DNA of 64,000 bases from Methylomonas sp. 11b. Lineage in GTDB: Bacteria > Pseudomonadota > Gammaproteobacteria > Methylococcales > Methylomonadaceae. Where the stretch lies: contig NZ_KI911557.1 in NCBI RefSeq assembly GCF_000515215.1, positions 5,079,741 through 5,143,740 on the forward strand. The letters are read 5' to 3'. The notes beneath the pieces were generated by a model. That model was not told the origin of the DNA. It made no database searches and saw only the letters and a program-made list of their open reading frames with translations. Every line of letters starts with the position of its first letter. Positions within the stretch are counted from its first letter, which is position 1. Positions 47,100-55,680 of this stretch are shown in pieces. The translations under genes and the position numbers were made by a program.

Positions 47100-50036
47100 A
47101 TGCAGACACCAACGCCTAACCCGTTACCACGTTATCAACTCAGTCCTTGGGCCAAGTGGTTTGCTAAAGATCGCCGCTTTCACAGCGTTGCCCTCGAGCA
47201 AAAAATACTGGTGTTAATCGATGAGTACCAAAAGCAACACAAGCTCCAGCTATTGAGTCTTAAGCCTGGTATTGGCATCGAAAATGGTTGGTTTTGGGAT
47301 ACTTTGCTGATCTCTCAGCTGGATGGCCAAACCTTACGATTTGGCGGCGTCGACAAAAAGCAGTCGGCGTTGTTGCAAGTAGCGTTAAAACGCCACGTTA
47401 TTCAGCACATCCAGCGTTTCTATCAGCAGCTTGCACCCGCTTTGATACAAGCAGCCCAAGAAGCCAAACTGGTATTTTCCGGCCAACGTTATATTCGTCG
47501 CGCCGTGGCGGATTATTGGTTTAATCGCCATGCGGCGTTAGCGACAGGATTCCATCGTCCGGATTGTTTACAGCATTTGCCAAATGAACTGCACCCGGAC
47601 TATCAGTATGTCCGGCCATTGCTAGACAACACGCACGAACAAATCGCCAGATTGAACCAAGCGTTTATCGATCGACAAGCCCAGCAATTCAAAGCCTTTT
47701 TTGATCAGGTCGAAACCAATCCACTGACCGAAGCGCAACGTAGCGCTTGCATCATCGACGAGCAGCATAACTTGGTGCTGGCCGGCGCGGGTACCGGTAA
47801 GACTAGCACCATGATCGGTCGCGCGGGTTATCTGATTTACGCAGGCCTGGCAAAACCCGAACAGATATTGATGCTGGCGTATGCCCGCAAAGCGGCGCAC
47901 GAAATGGAAGAGCGCATCCAGTCCAAACTAGGGATTCAAAACCTGACGGTGAAAACCTTTCATGCCCTGGGTTTAGACATCATTAGCCAGGTTGAAGGTG
48001 CCATGCCGGCCATCGACAAAATGGCCGAAGACGACACCTTGCGAGCCGCGTTTGTCGATAGTCAAATTCAAAGTTTGCTGGAGGATGAACGTTATCGCTC
48101 GCGGCTGCTGACCTATTTTTTGCGCTTTGCCTATCCCTACAAAAGCCAATTCAATTTCAAGACTTTGGGTGACTACAACGCGTACATCCGTGAAAACGAT
48201 ATGCGTACGCTACAGGGCGAGCTCGTCAAAAGCTACGAGGAGTGCGAGATTGCCAATTTCTTGTATCGACAAGGCATTGTCTACCAATACGAAGCCAATT
48301 ATCAGGTCAATACCTCGGGCCCGGACTATCGCGTCTACCAACCGGATTTCTTCCTGCCGGCTTACGGCATTTACATCGAACACTTTGCGGTCAACGAGCT
48401 GAATCAAACGCCGCCGTTTATCAATCAAGAAAACTACTTGGCCGGCATGACCTGGAAGCGGGCGTTACATGCGAAATATCAAACCCCGTTGATCGAAACT
48501 TACAGCTACCAGAAACAACAAGGACGATTGACCGAGGTTCTCAGTGAAAAATTACGGGCTGCTGGTGTTCAGTTCCAGCCTTTGCCGCAAAATGAATTAT
48601 TGAACCAACTCAATCAGCTAGGCCAAGTATCGGAATTTAGCAAACTGATGGCCCAAATCCTCAGTTTGTTCAAAGCCGCTTACCTCAGCATCAAACAACT
48701 GGTCGAAAAGGCTGACAAGCATGAAGACCAGGAACGCATGCGCGCTGCCGCATATTTATTCGAACCGATCTACCAAGCCTACCAACAACAGTTGCGCGAC
48801 AACGCCACCATCGACTTTGACGATATGATTGGCAGAGCCATTGAATACGTCGAATCCGGACGCTTTCAGTCTCCGTACCAATACTTATTGGTGGACGAGT
48901 TTCAGGATATTTCGGCTAGCCGGGCGCGCTTACTGAAAGCCTTGATGTCCCAGCAACCGGAAGCCAGCCTGTTCAGCGTGGGCGATGATTGGCAATCCAT
49001 CTACCGTTTTACCGGCAGCGACGTTGCGCTGACCAAGGAGTTTCAAACCCACTTTGGCGATACGGCGACCAGCGTGCTGGATCAAACCTTTCGCTTCAAT
49101 AACAAAATCGGTGAAGTGGCGTCGCGCTTCGTCATCCAAAACCCCAGCCAGATCAACAAACAGATTCGTAGCCTGCGACTTGTCGAGCAGGCTGCTGTGT
49201 CGCTAATCAAAACCGATCAGGATTTAACCGGCATACAGGCGGCACTCGACGTCATCGCTGGTAAGGCCAAGCCATCCGCGAGTGTTCTGCTGTTAGCGCG
49301 TTTCAACTTTAAACGGCCCGATGTCGCCGCTTTAAAGCGGTGCTATCCGCAGCTGTCACTGCAATTCATGACGGTACATGCCTCCAAGGGCAAAGAAGCC
49401 GATTACGTCATCGTGTTTGGCTTGGAAAAGGGCGAACACGGCTTTCCATCGGAAAAAGCTACCCATCCCTTGCTAGAGCTATTGCTGCCTCAGGCCGAGG
49501 CCTTCGCGCATGCCGAAGAACGGCGCCTGTTTTACGTGGCACTGACGCGGGCTCGGCATCACGTGTATTTGGTCACGAACGGCCTTAACCCGTCGCCATT
49601 CGTCAGAGAATTAATCGACGGTGACTATGCCGTTACAGTCGACGAATTTAGCGGACCCGGTTTTCAAGAGCAAATTGCCGACATTCCCTGTCCAGCGTGC
49701 AAAACTGGCTGGATGGTGCCACGAGACAGCCAGTACGGCAGTTTCTTCGGCTGCAACCAATATCCACTCTGCAATCACACACAACGGGCTTGCCAATGGT
49801 GTGGCGGTGGCTTGAAAACCCAAGGCCGTTTTCGTGTTTGTGAAAATCGCCGTTGCGACTTCGTAGAACCCGTTTGCCCACGTTGCCAAGGTGCCATGGT
49901 ACTGCGCAAAGGCCCACATGGCCAATTCTGGGGCTGCTCGCATTACCGTAAAAACGCGGCGTTTTCCTGTTCGCATACCGAGCAATTTATCGATTTGCAG
50001 GCGGCAAAGGTCAAATCAACCGTCAACGCCGCTTAA
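47100..50036 (+). CDS. UvrD-family helicase with embedded nuclease-like segment and topoisomerase zinc fingers
   Basis: A 978-residue superfamily 1 helicase of HelD-like layout. Walker A is LAGAGTGKTSTMIGRAG (about residues 226-242). An inserted region near 397-430 (YRVYQPDFFLP, then YIEHFAV) looks like a PD-(D/E)XK core, though the Lys is not evident. Walker B/motif II is VDEFQDIS (~598-605), motif III/IV follows, and motif VI is LFYVALTRAR (~807). The C-terminus has two four-cysteine topoisomerase-type zinc fingers (CPACKTGWMVPR... and CPRCQGAMVLRKGPHG). It is the first gene of a three-gene defence-like cluster. ATG with AAGGA ribosome-binding site. Confidence 0.9.
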   Translation: MQTPTPNPLPRYQLSPWAKWFAKDRRFHSVALEQKILVLIDEYQKQHKLQLLSLKPGIGIENGWFWDTLLISQLDGQTLRFGGVDKKQSALLQVALKRHVIQHIQRFYQQLAPALIQAAQEAKLVFSGQRYIRRAVADYWFNRHAALATGFHRPDCLQHLPNELHPDYQYVRPLLDNTHEQIARLNQAFIDRQAQQFKAFFDQVETNPLTEAQRSACIIDEQHNLVLAGAGTGKTSTMIGRAGYLIYAGLAKPEQILMLAYARKAAHEMEERIQSKLGIQNLTVKTFHALGLDIISQVEGAMPAIDKMAEDDTLRAAFVDSQIQSLLEDERYRSRLLTYFLRFAYPYKSQFNFKTLGDYNAYIRENDMRTLQGELVKSYEECEIANFLYRQGIVYQYEANYQVNTSGPDYRVYQPDFFLPAYGIYIEHFAVNELNQTPPFINQENYLAGMTWKRALHAKYQTPLIETYSYQKQQGRLTEVLSEKLRAAGVQFQPLPQNELLNQLNQLGQVSEFSKLMAQILSLFKAAYLSIKQLVEKADKHEDQERMRAAAYLFEPIYQAYQQQLRDNATIDFDDMIGRAIEYVESGRFQSPYQYLLVDEFQDISASRARLLKALMSQQPEASLFSVGDDWQSIYRFTGSDVALTKEFQTHFGDTATSVLDQTFRFNNKIGEVASRFVIQNPSQINKQIRSLRLVEQAAVSLIKTDQDLTGIQAALDVIAGKAKPSASVLLLARFNFKRPDVAALKRCYPQLSLQFMTVHASKGKEADYVIVFGLEKGEHGFPSEKATHPLLELLLPQAEAFAHAEERRLFYVALTRARHHVYLVTNGLNPSPFVRELIDGDYAVTVDEFSGPGFQEQIADIPCPACKTGWMVPRDSQYGSFFGCNQYPLCNHTQRACQWCGGGLKTQGRFRVCENRRCDFVEPVCPRCQGAMVLRKGPHGQFWGCSHYRKNAAFSCSHTEQFIDLQAAKVKSTVNAA

Positions 50037-50091
50037 TAGCGGCTACGGGCATGGTCTAAACTTGGTCTGATCTAACTAGAGAAATACAGAG

Positions 50092-50967
50092 ATGAGTGAC
50101 GAGAAACGCCTATCCACCACCCAACTGGCCAAATTGCGCGGGGTGTCCCAAGAGCAAATGTTTGGGCAGTTGACTGCGCTGGGCCTAATCGAAAAACAAG
50201 AAGACAAATGGCAGTTAACTGACGCAGCCAGTGCCGCCGGCGGTGTCTATCTAACCGGTAAATACGGCCAATACGTCGCCTGGCCCGAGGATTTTCAAGT
50301 GCCAACCGCGACTGCCAAACCGGAAGCAGCTAAGTTGCTGACCGCCACCGTGTTGGGGCAACACTTTGAGCTGTCCGCCAACAAAATGAACTATATCCTT
50401 TCAGAACTCGGCTGGATCAAAAAGGGCTTGAAAGGCTGGTTGGTCACCGAGCAGGGATTGGCGATGGGTGCCGAGCAAGGCGAAGACAGCCGTTCCGGCA
50501 TTCCTTACGTGCGCTGGCCGGAAAAAATCACCCGCAATCGGGCATTGAAAGACAACGTCGATAACATCAAGGGCGTCGATAAGCCCAAGACCGATACCGA
50601 CAAGATGGACAGCTTCCGTCACAAATTCGAAGCCACCCACCGAACCACCGATGGTCATTTCGTCCGCTCTAAGGCGGAAATGCTGATCGACAACTGGCTG
50701 TACATGGCGGAAATCGTTCACGCCTACGAGCGCAAACTGCCGATTGAGGAAGAAATGTACTGCGACTTTTACATCCCCACCGGCAAGGTGTATATCGAAT
50801 TCTGGGGCTACGAAAACGACGCCAAATACCAAGCCCGAAAACAGGAAAAACTCGCCATTTACCAGAAATATAATTTCAATCTGATTGAATTGACCGACAA
50901 GGACGTGCTGAATCTGGACGATATTTTGCCGAGGTTGTTGCTGAAGTTTGGGGTGCAAGCGTATTGA
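50092..50967 (+). CDS. PD-(D/E)XK nuclease with two copies of a winged-helix-like module
   Basis: A 291-residue protein. Two tandem ~65-75-residue modules begin the protein: one from LSTTQLAKLRGVSQEQM to GQYVAWPEDF and one from LLTATVLGQHFELSANKM to IPYVRWPEKI, sharing a conserved W-x-L/V-T and a closing Y-V-x-W-P-E. A PD-(D/E)XK-like core follows: VRSKAEMLIDNWLY (Glu), YCDFYIP (Asp), VYIEFWGYEN (Glu), RKQEKLAIYQKYNFNLIEL. This reads as a DNA-binding plus DNA-cutting protein. It starts 55 bp after the helicase gene on the same strand, so they are probably co-expressed. It could be named 'restriction endonuclease-like'; no exact family is claimed. Confidence 0.8.
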   Translation: MSDEKRLSTTQLAKLRGVSQEQMFGQLTALGLIEKQEDKWQLTDAASAAGGVYLTGKYGQYVAWPEDFQVPTATAKPEAAKLLTATVLGQHFELSANKMNYILSELGWIKKGLKGWLVTEQGLAMGAEQGEDSRSGIPYVRWPEKITRNRALKDNVDNIKGVDKPKTDTDKMDSFRHKFEATHRTTDGHFVRSKAEMLIDNWLYMAEIVHAYERKLPIEEEMYCDFYIPTGKVYIEFWGYENDAKYQARKQEKLAIYQKYNFNLIELTDKDVLNLDDILPRLLLKFGVQAY

Positions 50968-51013
50968 TTTTAATTCTCTGTTACCGTAAAAATAACTAAT
51001 CACATTTTTGTAA

Positions 51014-51099
51014 GTTATTATACTAGAGGCGTTATATTAATTGATTATCTGTTTGTGCATTATTTATACTGTTTAATCGTGCGAACTAGTATAAATAAT
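51014..51099. promoter_or_regulatory. repeated operator-like half-sites upstream of the SIR2 gene
   Basis: A 12-bp inverted repeat ATTATTTATACT (51059-51070) / AGTATAAATAAT (51088-51099) plus a third related half-site GTTATTATACTAG (51014-51026). The block is extremely A+T-rich and lies 70-150 bp before the SIR2 start, a normal place for an operator or promoter. Confidence 0.45.
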
Positions 51100-51167
51100 A
51101 ACTGTGTCCTGCTATTTTTTAAAGGCTGTAAAGCCTATACCTAAAAAACTTACAAAGAGGAATAATT

Positions 51168-52724
51168 TTGGACGAGCTAAAAAATAGATTGATCGCTCAT
51201 TTTGAACAAGCTGGGTCTGCGCCATTTCTATTTATTGGCTCAGGCTTTTCTAGACGCTATCTCAATTTGGAAGACTGGAGTTCTCTCCTAAAATTATTCA
51301 CAGAAGGTCTGAAACCATATGAATACTATCTTGCAACGGCAAATGGGGATTTACCTAAAGTTGCATCTTTGATTGCAGAGGATTTTCACGATAAATGGTG
51401 GCAGGATGAAAAATTTAAAATTAGCCGAGAGAAGAACAAAAGCAAGTTACGCGATAAGACGTCCGCTTTGCGAATCGAAATTTGCAACCATTTAAATGTA
51501 ATTGCGGATGTAGGCTTTACGGAAACCGCTTATCCAGAGGAAGTTGCCGCATTATCTAAGCTCAATGTAGATGGAATAATAACCACGAATTGGGATCTAT
51601 TCCTGGAAAAGTTATTTCCAGATTATCGCGTATATGTGGGTCAAAGTGAGCTATTGTTTTCCCATCCACAATCAATTGCGGAAATATACAAAATTCATGG
51701 CTCAGCCTCTCGGCCATCCTCATTGGTACTTACTCGCGAAGATTATGACTTATTTGAAGACAAAAACCCTTATCTGGCGGCAAAAATAATTACACTTTTT
51801 GTTGAGCATCCAATTGTATTTATTGGGTATTCGCTTTCGGATAAAAATATTTCTGCATTACTAAAAGCTATTGTTTCTTGTTTAGGAACTGAAAATATAA
51901 ATAAACTTCGAGATAACTTGGTTTTTATACAAAGATCAAATGAAGCTGAGCCTAGTTACAGCAAAACATTGATAACTATTGATGGCGCTCAACTCCCTAT
52001 CACCATAGTTAAATCAGACGACTTTTTGCCTGTCTACGAAGCTTTAGATGCAACAAAGCGGAGGATCCCTGCTCGAATTTTGAGATTTTGCAAGGAACAA
52101 CTTTATGAGTTAGTGCAGTCTGCGGTGCCGGAAAAAAAGATGCGAGTTATCGATATTGATAACATAGAGAACTCAAAGGATGTTGAGTTCGTTGTGGGTG
52201 TTGGAGTGGCCGGTGGCAATACTTCCGAAATTGGCTATCAAGGGTTAAGTGCAATCGATTTATTTAGAGACCTAATTATAGAAGAGGATCGTAAGCTAGA
52301 CGGTTCAAAGATTTTGGAATCTACAATTCCAACTTTGTCCAAAAACTGCAAGTATTTGCCCATTTATAAATATCTAAGAGATGTAGGCATAAATTCGCTT
52401 GAAGAATGCGAAAACAGACAGCTTGATATTACAAGACATATAGAAAAGACTCCTGCCGAATTTACTAGTACTATTTATGCTCGGCAGTTTGTTAAAACCG
52501 AGCGCCAGAAAACAGCACAAGAAATTATTGAAACTAATCCAGCAGAGAAAGCGGCAATTTTTCTTTCATTTGTTTCCAAAGAAAAATTTGATGCTAAAAC
52601 GGTGAGAGAATTTCTTGTTGACAACATCGATAAGCTTGAAACTTCAAACTCAAACTACGCCACGTATTTTCGAAAAGTTGCTTGCCTTTACGATTACTAC
52701 GTCTATGGTTGGTACATAAAATAG
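51168..52724 (+). CDS. SIR2-domain protein, probable NAD-cleaving defence effector
   Basis: A 518-residue protein with an N-terminal SIR2 (NAD-binding) domain: FLFIGSGFSRRYLNLEDW, IITTNWDLFLEKLFP, IYKIHGSASRPSSLVLT and IVFIGYSLSDKNI. The C-terminal ~230 residues are unlike known catalytic domains and could sense the trigger. SIR2-domain defence proteins deplete NAD+ on phage infection; here this is inferred by family. It starts at TTG with an AAAGAGG ribosome-binding site 7 bp upstream. The gene is much more A+T-rich than the helicase and nuclease genes before it, so it may have been acquired separately. Confidence 0.85.
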   Translation: MDELKNRLIAHFEQAGSAPFLFIGSGFSRRYLNLEDWSSLLKLFTEGLKPYEYYLATANGDLPKVASLIAEDFHDKWWQDEKFKISREKNKSKLRDKTSALRIEICNHLNVIADVGFTETAYPEEVAALSKLNVDGIITTNWDLFLEKLFPDYRVYVGQSELLFSHPQSIAEIYKIHGSASRPSSLVLTREDYDLFEDKNPYLAAKIITLFVEHPIVFIGYSLSDKNISALLKAIVSCLGTENINKLRDNLVFIQRSNEAEPSYSKTLITIDGAQLPITIVKSDDFLPVYEALDATKRRIPARILRFCKEQLYELVQSAVPEKKMRVIDIDNIENSKDVEFVVGVGVAGGNTSEIGYQGLSAIDLFRDLIIEEDRKLDGSKILESTIPTLSKNCKYLPIYKYLRDVGINSLEECENRQLDITRHIEKTPAEFTSTIYARQFVKTERQKTAQEIIETNPAEKAAIFLSFVSKEKFDAKTVREFLVDNIDKLETSNSNYATYFRKVACLYDYYVYGWYIK

Positions 52725-52998
52725 TGTTCCTGATTATCTCGTAGCGTGAGGTAATGAACCGCACGGAACAAATGTAAATCAATACGCGGTCGACGAAGTT
52801 TGATAACTAATGTCAAAGTGCTCCTGCCTGTCTCGCCAACCGTTTGTCCAACGTCCATAACTTGGCGCCTGGCGTGATCAGAACCGACGCCAGCAACTGC
52901 AATCAATTAGCCGCAACCCAAGCCATATAGCGCTTACCGCTCGATAAATTCTTCCACTATCTGCAAACCGCTTTGATTGCAGCGCTAACTGACGAAGG
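52725..52998. other. gap between the SIR2 gene and drmC
   Basis: Nothing convincing: no gene, no obvious terminator. Both flanking genes converge here. Confidence 0.4.
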
Positions 52999-53835
52999 TT
53001 ATTCAGTGTGGTTCGGCGCCAGTACTATCGGGACCATAGTTGTTAGCCGGCTTAAAATTCCGCATGAAATCAGCGACCCAATATAGTTCTTCGTATTTAT
53101 AAGAAACTCGTTGTTTTGGATCATCACTCCAACTTCCAAATTTCGATTAAACGCATCATCCGTCAGGTTTGCACTGGAAATCAAAACCGTATCGTCAACA
53201 ATTGCTAACTTCGCATGAAGTTTTCCTGGACGTCCGGCTTGATTTCTATAGCGTTTCTCTACTGGCCAGCAATAAACTTCAATATTCTGTACAAAGGTTT
53301 CTGGAAAAGCTTTCAACGCATCGTAGCTTAATTGCCCCTCGGAGCTTTGTTCGAACTCAAGGATCAACCGGATTTTTACACCACGCTGTCGAGCATTGAC
53401 CAATTCACTTACAAGCCGCTGAATCTTCGACGCCGCAAATGTAACCAGCAAAATTTCACTTTTGGCTGCAGCAATTAAATCGTAAAGAGCCTGATCGATT
53501 CGGCGGGCAGGAATCTGTGCAACCGGCGTTGGGCCTGACCAAAGTAATTCGATACGTTGAGAGGCTAAGGTTTGTTGATAAACTTCAAAACTCGAATCAA
53601 GAGCCCAACTCAATGCCTCCCAAGACATGGTGTTGGAAGCCATTCGCACCGTTTCACCAACCAGAAATGAAAGATCGGTATTATTCGTTGACGGTAGTTT
53701 TTTGATAATCCTGTCTGATGACGCATCAGCATCAATCGACCTAAGTGTTTCGCATACGGCATTCATCCAATCAACCGGTGCTTTCTTGACTAGCTTGTCA
53801 ATCAATACAAATAAATCTTTACGCACGTTGGTCAT
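52999..53835 (-). CDS. drmC: DISARM protein DrmC (phospholipase D-like)
   Basis: A 278-residue protein with one PLD/nuclease HxK motif: KLHAKLAIVDDTVLISSANL, then LTDDAFNRNLEVGVMI. A helical N-terminal half precedes it. In DISARM, DrmC is the PLD-domain member, and it is dispensable in some systems. Its start overlaps the drmB stop (ATGA), so it is the last gene of the operon. Confidence 0.93.
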   Translation of the reverse strand: MTNVRKDLFVLIDKLVKKAPVDWMNAVCETLRSIDADASSDRIIKKLPSTNNTDLSFLVGETVRMASNTMSWEALSWALDSSFEVYQQTLASQRIELLWSGPTPVAQIPARRIDQALYDLIAAAKSEILLVTFAASKIQRLVSELVNARQRGVKIRLILEFEQSSEGQLSYDALKAFPETFVQNIEVYCWPVEKRYRNQAGRPGKLHAKLAIVDDTVLISSANLTDDAFNRNLEVGVMIQNNEFLINTKNYIGSLISCGILSRLTTMVPIVLAPNHTE

Positions 53836-55670
53836 TCAAAAAACGCTGTGCCGCGGGCGGAAAATGTATCGACAAGTACTGATCGATCCAGATACCTATT
53901 GCCTCGTTCGCACGACGTTTCCGCGGTAAATTGGCAAGCATGGCAGCAAGCACCGTGAATGCCTCGGCCCAGCGTATCGGGTCTATGTTCCGAACACAAC
54001 GGATCAGACGCACATAAGCGCATACTCTCTAGCGCTTGTTGAAGGTGCCGCCCTAAAGTGAGTGGATCACCCAATTCGACTAAACCGCCCAGCGTACCTT
54101 CACTATCCGGCGCCGCGGTGTACAACAATATGCCAGTCATAGGTCCGCCATCTTCTCCAGGGTTGCGCGAATACAATCGCTCACGAACACTGGAAGCCGT
54201 ATAGCCGCAGTCCAAAACGATCTGTCGCATCAAAGCATGGGATAACGAGTGCAAAAGAATCAGTCGGATACCTGGAAAGCCATCTTGCACAGGTTCAAGT
54301 TTTCTCAGTCGGCGCCATGCTTTATGTGACTCGAAAAACTCTTGCTCAAGTTGCTTGACCTCATCTTTCGATTGCCAGGCCACAAGAACATCTTCTCGGA
54401 TGCGCAAAAATAAGCCTTCGCCACGTACTTCCGCTGCCGGCAACCAGCTTGGATTTTCTCGACAGAGTTTGGTCATACGACCATCTTGAATGATCGTTGC
54501 TTCGGCAAAATCAGCGTTAGATTCGATTCGGGTAAATCCTAACAAAGTCCGCACCTCACGGATTCGTTCCACTAAGACCGTGTCTTCGAGAAACGCCTCA
54601 AACCCTTTTGGCGGTGATACTCGCTTTAATTTGAAGTCTCGATTTTCCTTGGATGACTCCGGATTTGAGAAAGCCATCCATTCGGGCAGCTTCAAATCTT
54701 CGGCAGGTAGGGCACTCTGTTGTCCTGCGCGTTTTTCCTCAATGGCTACCCAGATTTCTTCGTCAGAAAATTCCGCAAATAAGGGAATTAGCGATTGATA
54801 GGTCTGTTGCTCCTCTCGATAAAAGCCCAGTTTCGCTAACGAATTCGCGTTCATCAGCTTGGCCCACTGTTCTTCAACCAATTTCCCCAATTTGTCAGTG
54901 GCACGAGGTATAGATAACGCAGAAAGAGCTATGGGAAACCAGCTATTCGACGCACCAAGCAAAATGGGTTTTGCTTTTTCTTTGCAGTCATTTTCAACCA
55001 GGCGCAAATGTGGATGATGACCCGTGCATGCATATTCGGCCGCCGGATCAAATGCGTCGGCCATACGCCGTTCTGTACCGCACTTATGACACTTCACAAT
55101 AATGTCAGAGGCGTCACCCGAGGCGCCGAACTCCCGCATGCTCAATGTCGCCGGCCGACAAGGGACATTGCCTTTGTGCACAAAACTTGACCAAGAAAAA
55201 TCGGTTAAATGGCCCTCGCGGCATGCCAATAAAAAACGTACCGACAAGGCCGATGGAGATCGTCCACCCAAACTTTTCAAGCAACCTTGATGGACATATT
55301 CCGTCCGATCCGGGCGATAAGGGTCTTGAATCAATTTAAAAACCCCGGACTCGACAGTCGCCAAGGTGTCACATAACGAACAGCGCATCCAGCGCGGAAA
55401 TGGCACCACCGGCACACCGATGGCCGGCGCCGTCGGATCACGGTCCATGCTATCCAACTTTATTGGTGGCATGTAAAGCCTGTTCATCTGTGCACCGAGG
55501 CGCTTTTGTACCGCGGCGATCAAGCGATCTTCCTCGATCTCCTTACAATACCGAGTATCCCAGTCGTCCAGTCCCATTACCAGAGCCGACATGTTCGGCA
55601 AATCGACTAATGAGCCAATGCCAAAGGTAAAAATTAACTGGCTGGGGCGCAGTTCTCCAAGTTCGTTCAT
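53832..55670 (-). CDS. drmB: DISARM protein DrmB (DUF1998)
   Basis: A 612-residue protein from the ATG at 55670 (NELGELRPSQLIFTFG...). A cysteine-rich C-terminal DUF1998 region has LILLHSLSHALMRQIVLDCGY, GILLYTAAPDSEGTLGGLVE, CASDPLCSEHR and HGACCHACQFTAETSCERGN. DrmB forms a complex with DrmA that binds DNA ends with 5' overhangs. The ORF extends upstream to 55745, but that stretch overlaps drmA's end, and the internal ATG gives the standard N-terminus. Confidence 0.95.
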   Translation of the reverse strand: MNELGELRPSQLIFTFGIGSLVDLPNMSALVMGLDDWDTRYCKEIEEDRLIAAVQKRLGAQMNRLYMPPIKLDSMDRDPTAPAIGVPVVPFPRWMRCSLCDTLATVESGVFKLIQDPYRPDRTEYVHQGCLKSLGGRSPSALSVRFLLACREGHLTDFSWSSFVHKGNVPCRPATLSMREFGASGDASDIIVKCHKCGTERRMADAFDPAAEYACTGHHPHLRLVENDCKEKAKPILLGASNSWFPIALSALSIPRATDKLGKLVEEQWAKLMNANSLAKLGFYREEQQTYQSLIPLFAEFSDEEIWVAIEEKRAGQQSALPAEDLKLPEWMAFSNPESSKENRDFKLKRVSPPKGFEAFLEDTVLVERIREVRTLLGFTRIESNADFAEATIIQDGRMTKLCRENPSWLPAAEVRGEGLFLRIREDVLVAWQSKDEVKQLEQEFFESHKAWRRLRKLEPVQDGFPGIRLILLHSLSHALMRQIVLDCGYTASSVRERLYSRNPGEDGGPMTGILLYTAAPDSEGTLGGLVELGDPLTLGRHLQQALESMRLCASDPLCSEHRPDTLGRGIHGACCHACQFTAETSCERGNRYLDRSVLVDTFSARGTAFFE

Positions 55671-55680
55671 CGTCGTTTCC

